This document shows, piece by piece, positions 6,283 to 14,782 of a DNA stretch of 30,220 bases. The translations under genes and the position numbers were made by a program. The stretch's first letter is position 1; each line of letters opens with the position of its first letter. Origin of the DNA: Actinomycetes bacterium (GTDB taxonomy: Bacteria; Actinomycetota; Acidimicrobiia; Acidimicrobiales; Microtrichaceae); contig JAEZFI010000038.1 of the NCBI GenBank assembly GCA_023437745.1, positions 1 to 30,220 of the forward strand, in the 5' to 3' direction. The notes below the pieces were generated by a model that saw only the letters and a list, made by a program, of their open reading frames with translations, did not search any database and was not told the DNA's origin.

Positions 6283-8316
6283 ATGGCACTCGTCAACGCT
6301 CGCACCCCGCTCGAGCTCCCCTCCGGAGCCGAGGCAACGGCCAAGCGACCCCTCGGCATCTTCGCCCGTCCGGTGCACCCCACCGGCTGGCGCAGCTGGG
6401 TCTTCACCGTCGATCACAAGAAGATCGGCATCATGTACGGCGTCGGCGCCATGTTCTTCTTCCTGGTCGGCGGCATCGAGGCGCTGCTGATCCGGACGCA
6501 GCTCGCGCGGCCCGGCCTGAAGGTGCTCTCGGCCGACCTGTACAACCAGGTCTTCACGATGCACGGCGTGACCATGGTGTTCCTCGTGGTCATGCCGCTC
6601 GCCTCGGCCTTCGCCAACTACCTGCTGCCCCTCCAGATCGGCGCCCGGGACGTGGCGTTCCCCCGCCTGAACGCCCTGAGCTTCTGGATCTGGATCTCGG
6701 GATCCATCTTCTTCAACACGTCGTGGTTCCTCGGCGGCGGCGCCGACGGCGGCTGGTTCAACTACGCGCCGAACAACGGCGTGCTGTTCTCGCCGGGCCA
6801 CGGCATCGACTTCTACGCAGTGGGCCTGCAGATCGTCGGCATCTCGTCGCTGGTCTCCGCGATCAACCTGATCGTCACCGTGATCAACATGCGGGCGCCG
6901 GGCATGACCTGGTTCAAGCTGCCGGTCTTCACCTGGATGACGCTGGTGACGCAGTTCCTGCTGCTGTTCGCCGTGCCCGTGATCTCGGTGGCGCTGTTCC
7001 TGCTCACGTTCGACCGCCTCTTCGGGTCGAACTTCTTCAACGCCTCGCTCGGCGGCGATCCCATGCTGTGGGAGCACCTGTTCTGGATCTTCGGGCACCC
7101 GGAGGTCTACATCATGATCCTGCCGAGCTTCGGCATCGCATCGGAGATCATCCCGGTCTTCAGCCGCAAGCCGATCTTCGGCTACCCCTTCATGGTGTTC
7201 TCGGGCATCGCCATCGGCTTCATGGGCTGGGGCGTGTGGGCGCACCACATGTTCGCCTCGGGCATGGGCCCGATGTCGGTCATGGCGTTCTCGCTCTCGA
7301 CGATGTTCATCGCGGTCCCGACCGGCGTGAAGATCCTGAACTGGCTGGCCACCATGTGGGGCGGCCGATTGAAGTTCACCACCGCGATGCTGTTCGAGGT
7401 CGGCCTCGTCACGATGTTCACCATCGGTGGCCTCTCGGGCGTGACCCACGCCTTCGCCCCGGCCGACACGCAGCAGACGGACACGTACTACATCGTCGCC
7501 CACTTCCACTACGTGCTGTTCGGCGGTGCGCTGCTCGGCATCTTCGGCGGCTTCTACTTCTGGTGGCCGAAGATGTTCGGCTACCTGCTCGGCGAGAAGC
7601 TCGGGAAGTGGAACTTCTGGGTGATGCTCATCGGCTTCAACCTGACGTTCGGTCCGATGCACATCCTCGGCCTGCAGGGCATGAGCCGCCGGATCTTCAC
7701 CTACAGCGAGGGCCAGGGCTTCAACTTCTGGAACCTCGTGGCGACCATCGGGGCCTTCACCATCGCGGTGAGCCTCCTGATGTTCTTCGCCAACATCATC
7801 GCCAGCTACCGGGCGCACAAGCGCACGGCCGTGAACCCGGGCCCGGACCCGTGGGACGCACGTGGCCTCGAGTGGATGATCCCGTCGCCCGCTCCCGAGC
7901 ACAACTACGACCACGTCCCCGAGGTCACCGAGTTCGACGAGTTCTGGCACCGCAAGTACGGCCACGACGAAGAGGGTCGTCTCGTGCGGATCGCCGCGAT
8001 GGAGGACGTCGTGCAGAAGGGTGACGCCGAGGACGTGCACCTCCCGTCGCCGTCCTACTGGCCGATGGTGCTGGCCCTCGGGCTGCCCTTCGTCGGCTAC
8101 GGCATCATCTTCAACCTCGGCTGGGCGGTCCTGGGCGGCGCCCTCGTGATCGCCGGCGTGTACGGCTGGGTCATCGAGCCGTCGACCGATCCCGAAGCTC
8201 CGCACGGTCACCACCAGGGTGACGAGCACATGACGACCGCGGAGATCGCCGTCGAGGAAGAGGCCGAGGCCGCCGACGGCGGCGCAGCCCCCGAGCTCGA
8301 GGAGGCTCCGCAATGA
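6283..8316 (+). CDS. ctaD: Cytochrome c oxidase subunit I (A-type) with C-terminal helical-hairpin extension
   Basis: This is the catalytic subunit that reduces O2 and pumps protons. All ligands are present: H94 (heme a) in MHGVTM, H272 with E274 and cross-link Tyr Y276 in GHPEVY, the CuB pair H321-H322 in AHHMF, and H407 (heme a3) and H409 (heme a) in AHFHY. The spacing matches canonical A-type enzymes, and E274 marks the A1 subtype. At 677 aa it is about 100 aa longer than a usual subunit I. After the core, DPWDARGLEW leads to a soluble linker, then a two-helix segment beginning SYWPMVLALG (W593-P594) and a His/Glu-rich tail. This extension resembles a subunit IV-type hairpin. ATG 6283 has a good ribosome site. 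The stop overlaps the coxC start (ATGA). Confidence 0.98.
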   Translation: MALVNARTPLELPSGAEATAKRPLGIFARPVHPTGWRSWVFTVDHKKIGIMYGVGAMFFFLVGGIEALLIRTQLARPGLKVLSADLYNQVFTMHGVTMVFLVVMPLASAFANYLLPLQIGARDVAFPRLNALSFWIWISGSIFFNTSWFLGGGADGGWFNYAPNNGVLFSPGHGIDFYAVGLQIVGISSLVSAINLIVTVINMRAPGMTWFKLPVFTWMTLVTQFLLLFAVPVISVALFLLTFDRLFGSNFFNASLGGDPMLWEHLFWIFGHPEVYIMILPSFGIASEIIPVFSRKPIFGYPFMVFSGIAIGFMGWGVWAHHMFASGMGPMSVMAFSLSTMFIAVPTGVKILNWLATMWGGRLKFTTAMLFEVGLVTMFTIGGLSGVTHAFAPADTQQTDTYYIVAHFHYVLFGGALLGIFGGFYFWWPKMFGYLLGEKLGKWNFWVMLIGFNLTFGPMHILGLQGMSRRIFTYSEGQGFNFWNLVATIGAFTIAVSLLMFFANIIASYRAHKRTAVNPGPDPWDARGLEWMIPSPAPEHNYDHVPEVTEFDEFWHRKYGHDEEGRLVRIAAMEDVVQKGDAEDVHLPSPSYWPMVLALGLPFVGYGIIFNLGWAVLGGALVIAGVYGWVIEPSTDPEAPHGHHQGDEHMTTAEIAVEEEAEAADGGAAPELEEAPQ

Positions 8317-8966
8317 CCGATGTCGCTGTTGCTCAGGCGGTGACCGACGATCACGAGCACGACGCCCACGTCACCATCACGGGCATCTCGAACGAGAAGC
8401 TCGGGATGTGGGTGTTCCTCGGGTCCGAGTGCCTGCTGTTCGGCGGGCTGATCTCGACCTACCTCCTCTACAAGAACCGCCCGGGCGCGGTCGAGGTGCG
8501 CGACGCGCTCGACACCGCCCGCGTCGGCAACGCCGTGAAGATCTCGGACCTGTTCGACATCGGCTTCACGTCGGTCAGCTCGTTCGTGCTCCTCGCCAGC
8601 TCGCTGACCATGGTGTTCGCCGTGACGGCCGCTGCCCGCCACCAGAGCGACAAGCTCCGGTTGTGGCTGGCGACCACCGCGTCGCTCGGCGCCGTGTTCG
8701 TGGCCGGCCAGGTCTACGAGTTCACCGAGTTCGTCGCCAAGGGCGCGGGCTACACGTCCAACGTGTCGACCTCCGCGTTCTACACGTTGACCGGCTTCCA
8801 CGGCGTCCACGTCACGCTGGGCGTGGTCATGCTGCTCTCGCTGCTCGGGCTGACGTTCCGGGCGCGCAAGCCCACGGCGGAGTCGGTCGAGATCGTCGGC
8901 CTGTACTGGCACTTCGTCGACGTGATCTGGATCCTGATCTTCACCGTCGTCTACCTGATCAAGTGA
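8313..8966 (+). CDS. ctaE: Cytochrome c oxidase subunit III
   Basis: The 217-aa membrane subunit stabilises subunit I and feeds its proton path. The N-terminal tail is His/Asp-rich (DDHEHDAH), then five hydrophobic helices follow, with KLGMWVFLGSECLLFGG holding the conserved Glu, TGFHGVHVTLGV with its family histidines, and a terminal GLYWHFVDVIW. The length fits the short five-helix bacterial form. ATG 8313 overlaps the coxA stop by 4 nt. It is the true counterpart of the divergent copy at 3613-4191. Confidence 0.97.
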   Translation: MTDVAVAQAVTDDHEHDAHVTITGISNEKLGMWVFLGSECLLFGGLISTYLLYKNRPGAVEVRDALDTARVGNAVKISDLFDIGFTSVSSFVLLASSLTMVFAVTAAARHQSDKLRLWLATTASLGAVFVAGQVYEFTEFVAKGAGYTSNVSTSAFYTLTGFHGVHVTLGVVMLLSLLGLTFRARKPTAESVEIVGLYWHFVDVIWILIFTVVYLIK

Positions 8967-9006
8967 GCGAGACCCCGATGATCTCCGAGCGCCCGAGGAC
9001 CACGAC

Positions 9007-9426
9007 ATGACGGCCGTTGCCGAGCACGCAGAGGAAACCCACGACGCCCACGAGGGTGTCCACGGCCATCCGACCGACATCACCTACTGGAAGGTCGGCC
9101 TGTTCCTCGCCGTCCTCACCGCGCTCGAGATCTCGACCTACTGGTGGGAAGAGGGCCCGCTCACCGCGGCGGCGCTGATCATCATGATGGCGATCAAGTT
9201 CGTCACGGTCGCCATGTACTTCATGCACCTGAAGTTCGACGCGAAGGTCCTCCGCAACGTGTTCTTCGCGGGCCTGGTCCTCGCCGTCGGCGTCTACATC
9301 GCGGCGCTCAGCAGCCTGGTCTTCTGGACGAGCTCCGGGACCGAGGAGTTCCGGGATCCGCCCCGGGCGAAGCCGCTGCCGCCGCCGCCGACCGAGGCAC
9401 CGCCGGTGATCCCGGCAGGTGGGTAG
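9007..9426 (+). CDS. Cytochrome c oxidase subunit IV (prokaryotic COX4 type)
   Basis: The 139-aa protein has a His-rich N-terminus (HAEETHDAHEGVHGH), then three hydrophobic helices with the family landmarks TYWKVGLFLAVLTALE, AALIIMMAIKFVTVAMYFMH and LKFDAKVLR. The C-terminal tail is proline-rich (PLPPPPTEAPP). This matches the prokaryotic subunit IV family (PF03626 type), a small non-catalytic subunit. It follows coxC by 40 nt, with GAGG about 8 nt before ATG 9007, and precedes ctaG. Confidence 0.9.
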   Translation: MTAVAEHAEETHDAHEGVHGHPTDITYWKVGLFLAVLTALEISTYWWEEGPLTAAALIIMMAIKFVTVAMYFMHLKFDAKVLRNVFFAGLVLAVGVYIAALSSLVFWTSSGTEEFRDPPRAKPLPPPPTEAPPVIPAGG

Positions 9427-9432
9427 CGAGAC

Positions 9433-10287
9433 GTGCTCGCCGAGTCCGCTCTCCCCTCGTGGCAGCCTCATCCTGAGATCTGGCTGCTGATCGCAGGGCT
9501 GATCGCACTCGGCCTCTACACCTCGAAGGTCATCGAGCCCACGGTCGTGGCGCGAGGTGGCCAGCCGATCACCGCGGCGCAGAAGCGGTGGTTCCTCGCG
9601 GGCGTGGCGCTGCTCTGGCTGGCGTCGGACTGGCCGATCCACGACGTCTCCGAGGAGCGCCTGTACTCGGTCCACATGCTGCAGCACCTCCTCTACTCGG
9701 TGGTGGTGCCGCCGATCATGTTGCTGGCCACACCCGAGTGGCTCGGGCGTCTGATCCTGGGCGACGGCCGGGTGATGAAGTGGTTCCGCCGGCTCGCCCG
9801 GCCGATCCCCGCGGCGATCGCCTACAACGCCGTCATCGCGTTCACCCACTGGACGTGGGCGGTGAACAACAGCATCCAGTCCGGTCCGCTCCACTACACG
9901 TTCCACATCCTGGTGGTCGGCACCTCCCTGCTCGCGTGGGTCCCCGTGTTCGGGCCGTTCCCCGAGATGCGGGTGTCGCCGCCGGCGCAGATGGTCCACA
10001 TCTTCCTGCTGTCGGTGATCCCCACGATCCCGTCGTCGTGGCTCACCGCGTCCGAGGGCGTCGTGTACACGGGCTACGACCACGGGCCCCGGTTGTTCGG
10101 CCTGTCGGTGACGGCGGACCAGCAGCTCGCCGGGGTGATGATGAAGATCACCGGAGGCTTCTACCTCTGGGCCCTCATCCTCGTGATCTTCTTCCGCTGG
10201 GTGGGTCAGGACCGCACGCCGAACAACCAGTTCCGCGGCAAGCTCGTCCCGTCGAAGCCCGCCGATCGGGTCGACGAGCCCGTCTGA
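9433..10287 (+). CDS. ctaG: Cytochrome c oxidase assembly protein CtaG (caa3 type)
   Basis: This polytopic membrane factor is required for assembly of the CuB site of caa3-type oxidases. The 284 aa include about seven hydrophobic helices. The family landmarks WLASDWPIHDVSEE, YSVHMLQHLLYSVVVPPI (paired His), FTHWTWAVNNSIQSGPLHY and ADQQLAGVMMKITGG are visible. GTG 9433 starts 6 nt after the subunit IV stop and GGTGGG lies upstream, so it is probably co-transcribed as the last gene of the oxidase operon. It converges with the ABC genes, leaving 16 nt between the stops. Confidence 0.93.
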   Translation: MLAESALPSWQPHPEIWLLIAGLIALGLYTSKVIEPTVVARGGQPITAAQKRWFLAGVALLWLASDWPIHDVSEERLYSVHMLQHLLYSVVVPPIMLLATPEWLGRLILGDGRVMKWFRRLARPIPAAIAYNAVIAFTHWTWAVNNSIQSGPLHYTFHILVVGTSLLAWVPVFGPFPEMRVSPPAQMVHIFLLSVIPTIPSSWLTASEGVVYTGYDHGPRLFGLSVTADQQLAGVMMKITGGFYLWALILVIFFRWVGQDRTPNNQFRGKLVPSKPADRVDEPV

Positions 10288-10303
10288 CCGGGCCCGGCAG
10301 CCG

Positions 10304-11038
10304 TCAGTGGTCCGGGTCCCAGCGGAACCGCCACGCCGCCAGCGCCGGGAGGACGACCGCCCACGCGGCCAACACCGGCCATGACCAGCCGTGGACCTGC
10401 TGGCCGGGGCTGAGGGAGCCGATCATCACGTCGGCCAGCGGCGCGGCAGGCAGGACCCGGGCCACCCACTGGACGGCGTCGGGCAGCTTCTCGAACGGGA
10501 CCATCATCCCGCCGGTCGCCAGGAGGATCAGGTAGACGCCGTTGCAGAGCGCCAGGTTCAACGGGCCCGACAGCGTGCCCGCCATGAGGAGGGCCAGCCC
10601 GGCGAAGGCAGCGGTGCCCAGCGCCGTCGCTCCCGCCACGGCGAGCCACCCCGAGCGCGGCTCGAACCCCATGAGCAGCCCGACCGGCACGAGCACCGCG
10701 AACTGCACGGCCTCGGTCAGCAGGACCATGAGGATCTTGGCGCCCACCAGGCGAGGGCGACCGAGCGGTGTCGCACCGAGGCGCTTCAGCACGCCGTAGT
10801 AGCGCTCGAAGCCCGTGCCGATCCCGAGGCTGACGAGCGCCGACGACATCACGGCGAGCGCCAGCACCCCCGGTGCGAGGAAGTCGAGGGGCCGTGCGAA
10901 GCCCGTCGCCTCGATCACCTCGACCCGTGAGAAGAACAGCAGGACCCCGAGCGGGATGCCGAGGGACACGAGCAGCTGCTCGCCCTGGCGCAGCGACAGC
11001 ACCAGCTCGGTCCTCGCCTGTGCGAGCAGCGCCTTCAT
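10304..11038 (-). CDS. ABC-2 type transporter permease
   Basis: The 244-aa permease has six hydrophobic helices in the ABC-2 arrangement. Typical marks are an N-terminal cytoplasmic start MKALLAQARTELVLSLRQGE, the GFERYYGVLKRLGATPLGR elbow segment and a C-terminal LPAAPLADVM. It forms an exporter with the ATPase encoded just upstream, whose stop it overlaps by 4 nt (ATGA). The length is normal for single-domain DrrB-like permeases. The substrate cannot be inferred; lipids, drugs or natural products are typical for the family. Confidence 0.88.
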   Translation of the reverse strand: MKALLAQARTELVLSLRQGEQLLVSLGIPLGVLLFFSRVEVIEATGFARPLDFLAPGVLALAVMSSALVSLGIGTGFERYYGVLKRLGATPLGRPRLVGAKILMVLLTEAVQFAVLVPVGLLMGFEPRSGWLAVAGATALGTAAFAGLALLMAGTLSGPLNLALCNGVYLILLATGGMMVPFEKLPDAVQWVARVLPAAPLADVMIGSLSPGQQVHGWSWPVLAAWAVVLPALAAWRFRWDPDH

Positions 11039-12027
11039 CCGTCCACCTCGTCGGCGTCAGGTCGGGCACCCCGGCCACGACGCCCACCGCGACCCCGTCG
11101 ACGTCCGCCCCGCTCCTCCGCGGGCGACTGCTCCCCGGTGAGGCGCAGGAACACGTCGTCGAGGCGCTGCCGGCCCGCCCGGAGGTCGCCGAGCAGCTGG
11201 TCCTGCGCGGCCAGCCAGTTCGTCACCGCGGCGACGACGGCGGGGGTCGGCCGCGCAGCGACGCGGTAGTCGCCGGCGCTCCGCTCGGTTACGGGCACGT
11301 CGATGGCGATGCCGAGTGCGACGACGTCCAGCCCGGGCGCGGCCCGGAACGAGAAGTGGTCGGCGTGCTCGGCGCTGAGCAGCTCGTCGGGGGACCCGTC
11401 GGCGACGGCCCGGCCCCCGTCGATGATGACGATGCGGTCGGCCAGGGCCTCGGCGTCGTCGAGGTCGTGGGTGGTCAGGACCACGCACACGCCGTCGTCG
11501 GCGAGCGAGCGTACGAGATCCCGGATCAGCTGCCGGCCCTGCAGGTCGACGCCCGCGGTGGGCTCGTCGAGGAACGCGATACGCGGCCTCCCGACCAGCG
11601 CGAGCGCCAGGGAGAGGCGCTGCTGCTCGCCCCCCGAGAGCGACCGCCAGGTGGCCCGGCGGCGGTGGCCGAGGCCGACGGTCTCGAGCAGCTCGTCCGG
11701 GTCGCGGGGGTCGGGGTAGTACGACGCGAACAGGCGGAGCACCTCGGGCGGGCGGATGCCGGTGTAGACGCCGCCGTTCTGGAGCATCACGCCGATCGTC
11801 CGGCTCACCTCGCGGTGATCGCGGATCGGGTCGAGCCCCGCCACGCGCACCCGCCCCGCGGTCGGGACGCGGTAGCCCTCCAGGCACTCCATCGTTGAGG
11901 TCTTCCCGGCACCGTTCGGCCCGAGGACGACCGTGACGGCGCCCTCGTCGGCGGTGAACGTCAGCTGGGACACCGCCTCGGTGCTCCGGTACCGGACGAC
12001 GAGCTGATCGACCTCCACCGTGGGCAC
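11035..12027 (-). CDS. ABC transporter ATP-binding protein (DrrA/CcmA-like) with Arg/Gly-rich tail
   Basis: The nucleotide-binding partner of the ABC-2 permease shows Walker A GPNGAGKTST, a Q-loop MLQNGG, signature LSGGEQQRLSLALAL, Walker B RIAFLDEPTAGVD and H-loop TTHDLDDA. After the ATPase core, a C-terminal domain of about 80 aa ends in an unusual Arg/Gly-rich tail (GGRRRGRGGRRGRGARP). I place the start at GTG 12027 (330 aa). The GTG at 12036 overlaps a TAGCGT -10 box, whereas GTG 12027 lies 7 nt behind it and fits the leaderless pattern of neighbouring genes. Confidence 0.92.
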   Translation of the reverse strand: MPTVEVDQLVVRYRSTEAVSQLTFTADEGAVTVVLGPNGAGKTSTMECLEGYRVPTAGRVRVAGLDPIRDHREVSRTIGVMLQNGGVYTGIRPPEVLRLFASYYPDPRDPDELLETVGLGHRRRATWRSLSGGEQQRLSLALALVGRPRIAFLDEPTAGVDLQGRQLIRDLVRSLADDGVCVVLTTHDLDDAEALADRIVIIDGGRAVADGSPDELLSAEHADHFSFRAAPGLDVVALGIAIDVPVTERSAGDYRVAARPTPAVVAAVTNWLAAQDQLLGDLRAGRQRLDDVFLRLTGEQSPAEERGGRRRGRGGRRGRGARPDADEVDG

Positions 12028-12034
12028 GCCGGGC

Positions 12035-12040
12035 ACGCTA
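12035..12040 (-). promoter_or_regulatory. -10 box of the ABC exporter operon, leaderless
   Basis: On the minus strand TAGCGT is followed by 7 nt and then GTG 12027. It decides between the two candidate GTG starts, because the upstream one overlaps the box. Confidence 0.4.
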
Positions 12041-12090
12041 CCGCTGCGGTCGGGAGCCTCCCCAACCGTCGCCCCCGCCCGGTGGGATCG

Positions 12091-12759
12091 TCAGCGCCGC
12101 ACCTCGGCACCCGACAGCACGTGGAGGAGGCCGCCGAAGTCGTCGACGACGTGGTCGGCGCCGGCCGCCTCGAGCTCGCCGGCCGGCGCGTACCCCCAGG
12201 TGACGCCGACGGTCACCAGGTCCAGCCCGCGCCCGCCCTCGATGTCATAGCGCCGGTCGCCGATCATCCACCGGGGGCGGATGCCCAACTCGGCGAGTCC
12301 GGTGCGGGCCTTCCCGATGACCGCGGCCTTCGAGTGGCTGGACGCGTCCATCGAGGCCGCGGCGACGACGTCGAAGCGCGACGTCAGGTCGAAGTGGTCG
12401 AGCATCATCAGCGTCGCCACCTCGCCCTTCGAGGTGGCCGTGGCGAGGTGGTGGCCGTCCGTCCGGAGCTCGTCGAGGGCCGCGAGGGCGCCGTCGTACA
12501 GCGAGCACTCGAACACGCCGACCTCGTGGTACCGCTCGCGGTAGCGGTCCCGGGCCGTGTCGACGAGGTCCTCGGGGACCCCGACCTCCGCCAGCATCAC
12601 CGTCAGGGGTGGGCCGATGTGGTTCACGAGCTCGGCCTCGGGCGGCGGCTCCATCCCGACCTCGCGCAGGGCGTGCTCGAGGGAGCGGAGGATGCCGGGC
12701 ATCGAATCCCAGATCGTGCCGTCGAGGTCGAAGAGGATCCCCAGGGAGGTGCGGGCCAT
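12091..12759 (-). CDS. HAD-superfamily phosphatase, phosphoglycolate phosphatase-like
   Basis: The 222-aa enzyme hydrolyses a small phosphate ester. Motif I is LFDLDGTIWDS (nucleophile and acid/base Asp), motif II is the Ser/Thr in ATATSKGE, motif III is the Lys in SHSKAAVIGKA, and motif IV is MIGDRRYDIEGG. The cap lies between motifs I and II, as in subfamily IA phosphatases (Gph/PpaX/5'-nucleotidase-like). ATG 12759 is supported by a TAGGGT -10 box 6 nt upstream. It is divergent from the lipoprotein gene across 47 bp and lies upstream of the ABC pair, which seems to have its own promoter. The exact substrate is unknown. Confidence 0.9.
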   Translation of the reverse strand: MARTSLGILFDLDGTIWDSMPGILRSLEHALREVGMEPPPEAELVNHIGPPLTVMLAEVGVPEDLVDTARDRYRERYHEVGVFECSLYDGALAALDELRTDGHHLATATSKGEVATLMMLDHFDLTSRFDVVAAASMDASSHSKAAVIGKARTGLAELGIRPRWMIGDRRYDIEGGRGLDLVTVGVTWGYAPAGELEAAGADHVVDDFGGLLHVLSGAEVRR

Positions 12760-12765
12760 CCCGCG

Positions 12766-12771
12766 ACCCTA
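12766..12771 (-). promoter_or_regulatory. -10 box of the HAD phosphatase gene, leaderless
   Basis: On the minus strand TAGGGT lies 6 nt before ATG 12759. Confidence 0.42.
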
Positions 12772-12794
12772 CGTTCCACCCGTTGTGCGGGGCG

Positions 12795-12800
12795 TAGGCT
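12795..12800 (+). promoter_or_regulatory. -10 box of the lipoprotein gene, leaderless
   Basis: TAGGCT lies 6 nt before GTG 12807. It is back to back with the HAD phosphatase -10 in a 47-bp divergent gap. Confidence 0.42.
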
Positions 12801-12806
12801 CGCCCC

Positions 12807-13472
12807 GTGCGTCGCCGGGTCGTGGTCCTGCTCGTTCTCGTCGGCGTGCTGGGGGCTGCGGGCTGCTCCGACGACGACCCGGTGCCGGTCGCCACGCCCC
12901 GGTCGGCCACCACGACGGCCGTCCCCGTGGTCGGTGTCGACGGGAGCCAGGTGCCCGACGAGGACCTCGACGCGATCGCCGCCCGGATCGAGTCGATCGC
13001 ACGGACCACGACGCTCGACCGTGCGACCTCCGACCTCCTGATGAGGGTGCAGCTGCAGGCCATCGGCTTCACGTCCGACCAGGCGTCGTGCGTGGTGACC
13101 TCGGTGCCGGACCGACCCGACGCCCAGGGCCTGGGCCCCGCCACCGTCATGTCGGCCATCCCGCCCGAGGCGTTCGCCGCGTGCGTCGATCCCTCGACGC
13201 TGCAGATGGGCTCGGCACCCGACATGAGCCGGGTGCCGCCGTCGGAGCTGCGGTCGGCCCTGTCGGGCGTGCTGTCGGCGCTCTGGACGGCGAGCGGCCT
13301 GCACGCCGACGAGGTCGCCTGCATGGTCGATGCCGCCGTGTCGTCGGTGGAGGACGCCGAGCTGCCGGCGCTGCTCGAGACCCCGGAGCCCGCGGCGAGC
13401 AGGACGCGGGAGGTGGTGGGCAGCTGCCTGACGGCCGCCCGGGCCTCGGAGCTCGCCGCCGCCGCCCGGTAG
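12807..13472 (+). CDS. Predicted lipoprotein with two cysteine-paired repeats
   Basis: I do not recognise a named family. The 221-aa product starts with Arg residues and a hydrophobic stretch ending in lipobox LGAAGC (C20), so it should be lipid-anchored outside the membrane. A Thr/Ala/Pro-rich linker follows. The rest looks like two divergent copies of one unit: LQAIGFTSDQASCVV (C95) with AACVD (C126), then WTASGLHADEVACMV (C172) with GSCLTA (C207). Each copy has a cysteine pair 31-35 residues apart that could form a disulfide. GTG 12807 is fixed by the signal peptide and a -10 box 6 nt before it. serS follows by 29 nt with its own -10. Confidence 0.8.
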   Translation: MRRRVVVLLVLVGVLGAAGCSDDDPVPVATPRSATTTAVPVVGVDGSQVPDEDLDAIAARIESIARTTTLDRATSDLLMRVQLQAIGFTSDQASCVVTSVPDRPDAQGLGPATVMSAIPPEAFAACVDPSTLQMGSAPDMSRVPPSELRSALSGVLSALWTASGLHADEVACMVDAAVSSVEDAELPALLETPEPAASRTREVVGSCLTAARASELAAAAR

Positions 13473-13488
13473 GGCGCCCGAGCGCCAC

Positions 13489-13494
13489 TACCCT
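13489..13494 (+). promoter_or_regulatory. -10 box of serS, leaderless
   Basis: TACCCT is followed by 7 nt and GTG 13502, in the 29-nt gap after the lipoprotein stop. Confidence 0.4.
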
Positions 13495-13501
13495 CGGCAC
13501 C

Positions 13502-14782
13502 GTGCTGGACGTCCGTCGATTCCGAACCGATCCCGACTCGCTGCGGGCGGGGTTGGCCCGCCGGGGGGAGGACCCGTCGCTCGCCGACCAGGTGATCGAG
13601 CTGGACGGCAGGGTGCGCGCGCTCACGATCGAGCGCGACGAGCTGCGAGCGCGCATCCGGACGATCAGCGCCGAGGTCGGGCAGCTGTTCCGTGACGGGC
13701 AGCGGGAGGAGGGCGCCGAGCTGCAGGCCGAGAGCCGCACGCTGGGCGAGCACGAGAAGCACCTCGACGCCGAGGCCGACACGGTCGCCGAGGAGCTCCG
13801 GGAGCTGCTGCTGCGGTTGCCGAACCTCGCCGCCGACGACGCGCCCGACGGCGCGACCGAGGCCGACAACGTCGTCGTGCGGATGGAGGGCTACGACCCG
13901 GGGGCGTACGGCGAGCACCAGCGGGTGCCGCACTGGGACACCGGCGAGGCGCTCGGCATCCTCGACCTCGAGCGCGGCGCCAAGCTCTCCGGGTCCATGT
14001 TCGTGATGTACCGGGGGGCCGGCGCTGCGCTCGTGCGTGCCCTGTGCCAGCTCGCGCTGGACCGCAACGCCGACCTGTACGAGGAGGTGCGGCCGCCCAC
14101 GCTCGTGCGGACCGCCACGATGGTGTCGACCGGCCACCTGCCGAAGTTCATCGACGACGCCTACCACCTGGAGCGCGACGACCTGTGGGCGATCCCGACC
14201 GCCGAGGTCCCGCTCACCTCGCTGGCACGTGACGAGATCCTCGACGAGGCATCGCTGCCCATGCGCTTCATGGCCCACACCTCGTGCTTCCGCCGTGAGG
14301 CGGGCTCGGCCGGCAAGGACACGCGCGGCCTGCTGCGCGTGCACGAGTTCGACAAGGTCGAGATCCTGGCGTACGCCACGCCGGACCAGGCGGCCAACCT
14401 GCACGCCGAGATCCTCGCCCGGGCCGAGGGGATCCTCGTGGACCTCGGCCTCGCGTACCGGGTGCTCGACCTCTGCGCCGGCGACCTCGGCAACTCGGCG
14501 GCCCGCACGTTCGACCTCGAGGTGTACGCCCCCGGCGTGGACCGGTGGCTCGAGGTCTCGTCGGTGTCGTGGTTCTCGGACTACCAGGCCCGGCGGGCGA
14601 ACGTCCGGTACCGGCCGACCACGGGCAAGGGCACGGAGGTCTGCCACACGCTCAACGGTTCGGCGCTGGCCGTCCCGCGCGTGTGGGCCGGCATCGTCGA
14701 GACCTACCGCCAGCCCGACGGGTCGGTCGTGGTCCCGGAGGTGCTCCGGCCCTACATGCGGGGCCTCGAACGGATCGGGTGA
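13502..14782 (+). CDS. serS: Seryl-tRNA synthetase
   Basis: This cytoplasmic class II synthetase charges tRNA-Ser. At 426 aa it has the normal length. Residues 1 to about 105 form the long antiparallel coiled coil that binds the tRNA variable arm (RFRTDPDSL at the start, then heptad-rich segments). The catalytic core shows motif 2, CFRREAGSAGKDTRGLLRVH, and motif 3, NGSALAVPRVWAGIVE, near the C-terminus, plus the serine-site TAEVPL. GTG 13502 is chosen because the family begins with this MLDVRRFR segment and a -10 box lies 7 nt before it. Its stop overlaps pdxH by one base (TGATG). Confidence 0.97.
   Translation: MLDVRRFRTDPDSLRAGLARRGEDPSLADQVIELDGRVRALTIERDELRARIRTISAEVGQLFRDGQREEGAELQAESRTLGEHEKHLDAEADTVAEELRELLLRLPNLAADDAPDGATEADNVVVRMEGYDPGAYGEHQRVPHWDTGEALGILDLERGAKLSGSMFVMYRGAGAALVRALCQLALDRNADLYEEVRPPTLVRTATMVSTGHLPKFIDDAYHLERDDLWAIPTAEVPLTSLARDEILDEASLPMRFMAHTSCFRREAGSAGKDTRGLLRVHEFDKVEILAYATPDQAANLHAEILARAEGILVDLGLAYRVLDLCAGDLGNSAARTFDLEVYAPGVDRWLEVSSVSWFSDYQARRANVRYRPTTGKGTEVCHTLNGSALAVPRVWAGIVETYRQPDGSVVVPEVLRPYMRGLERIG

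Noticed and set aside
989..8313. Several very long minus-strand open frames opposite the oxidase genes
   Set aside because: They are low-complexity His/Arg/Glu/Asp-rich translations typical of the antisense of GC-rich coding DNA; the plus-strand genes are unambiguous.
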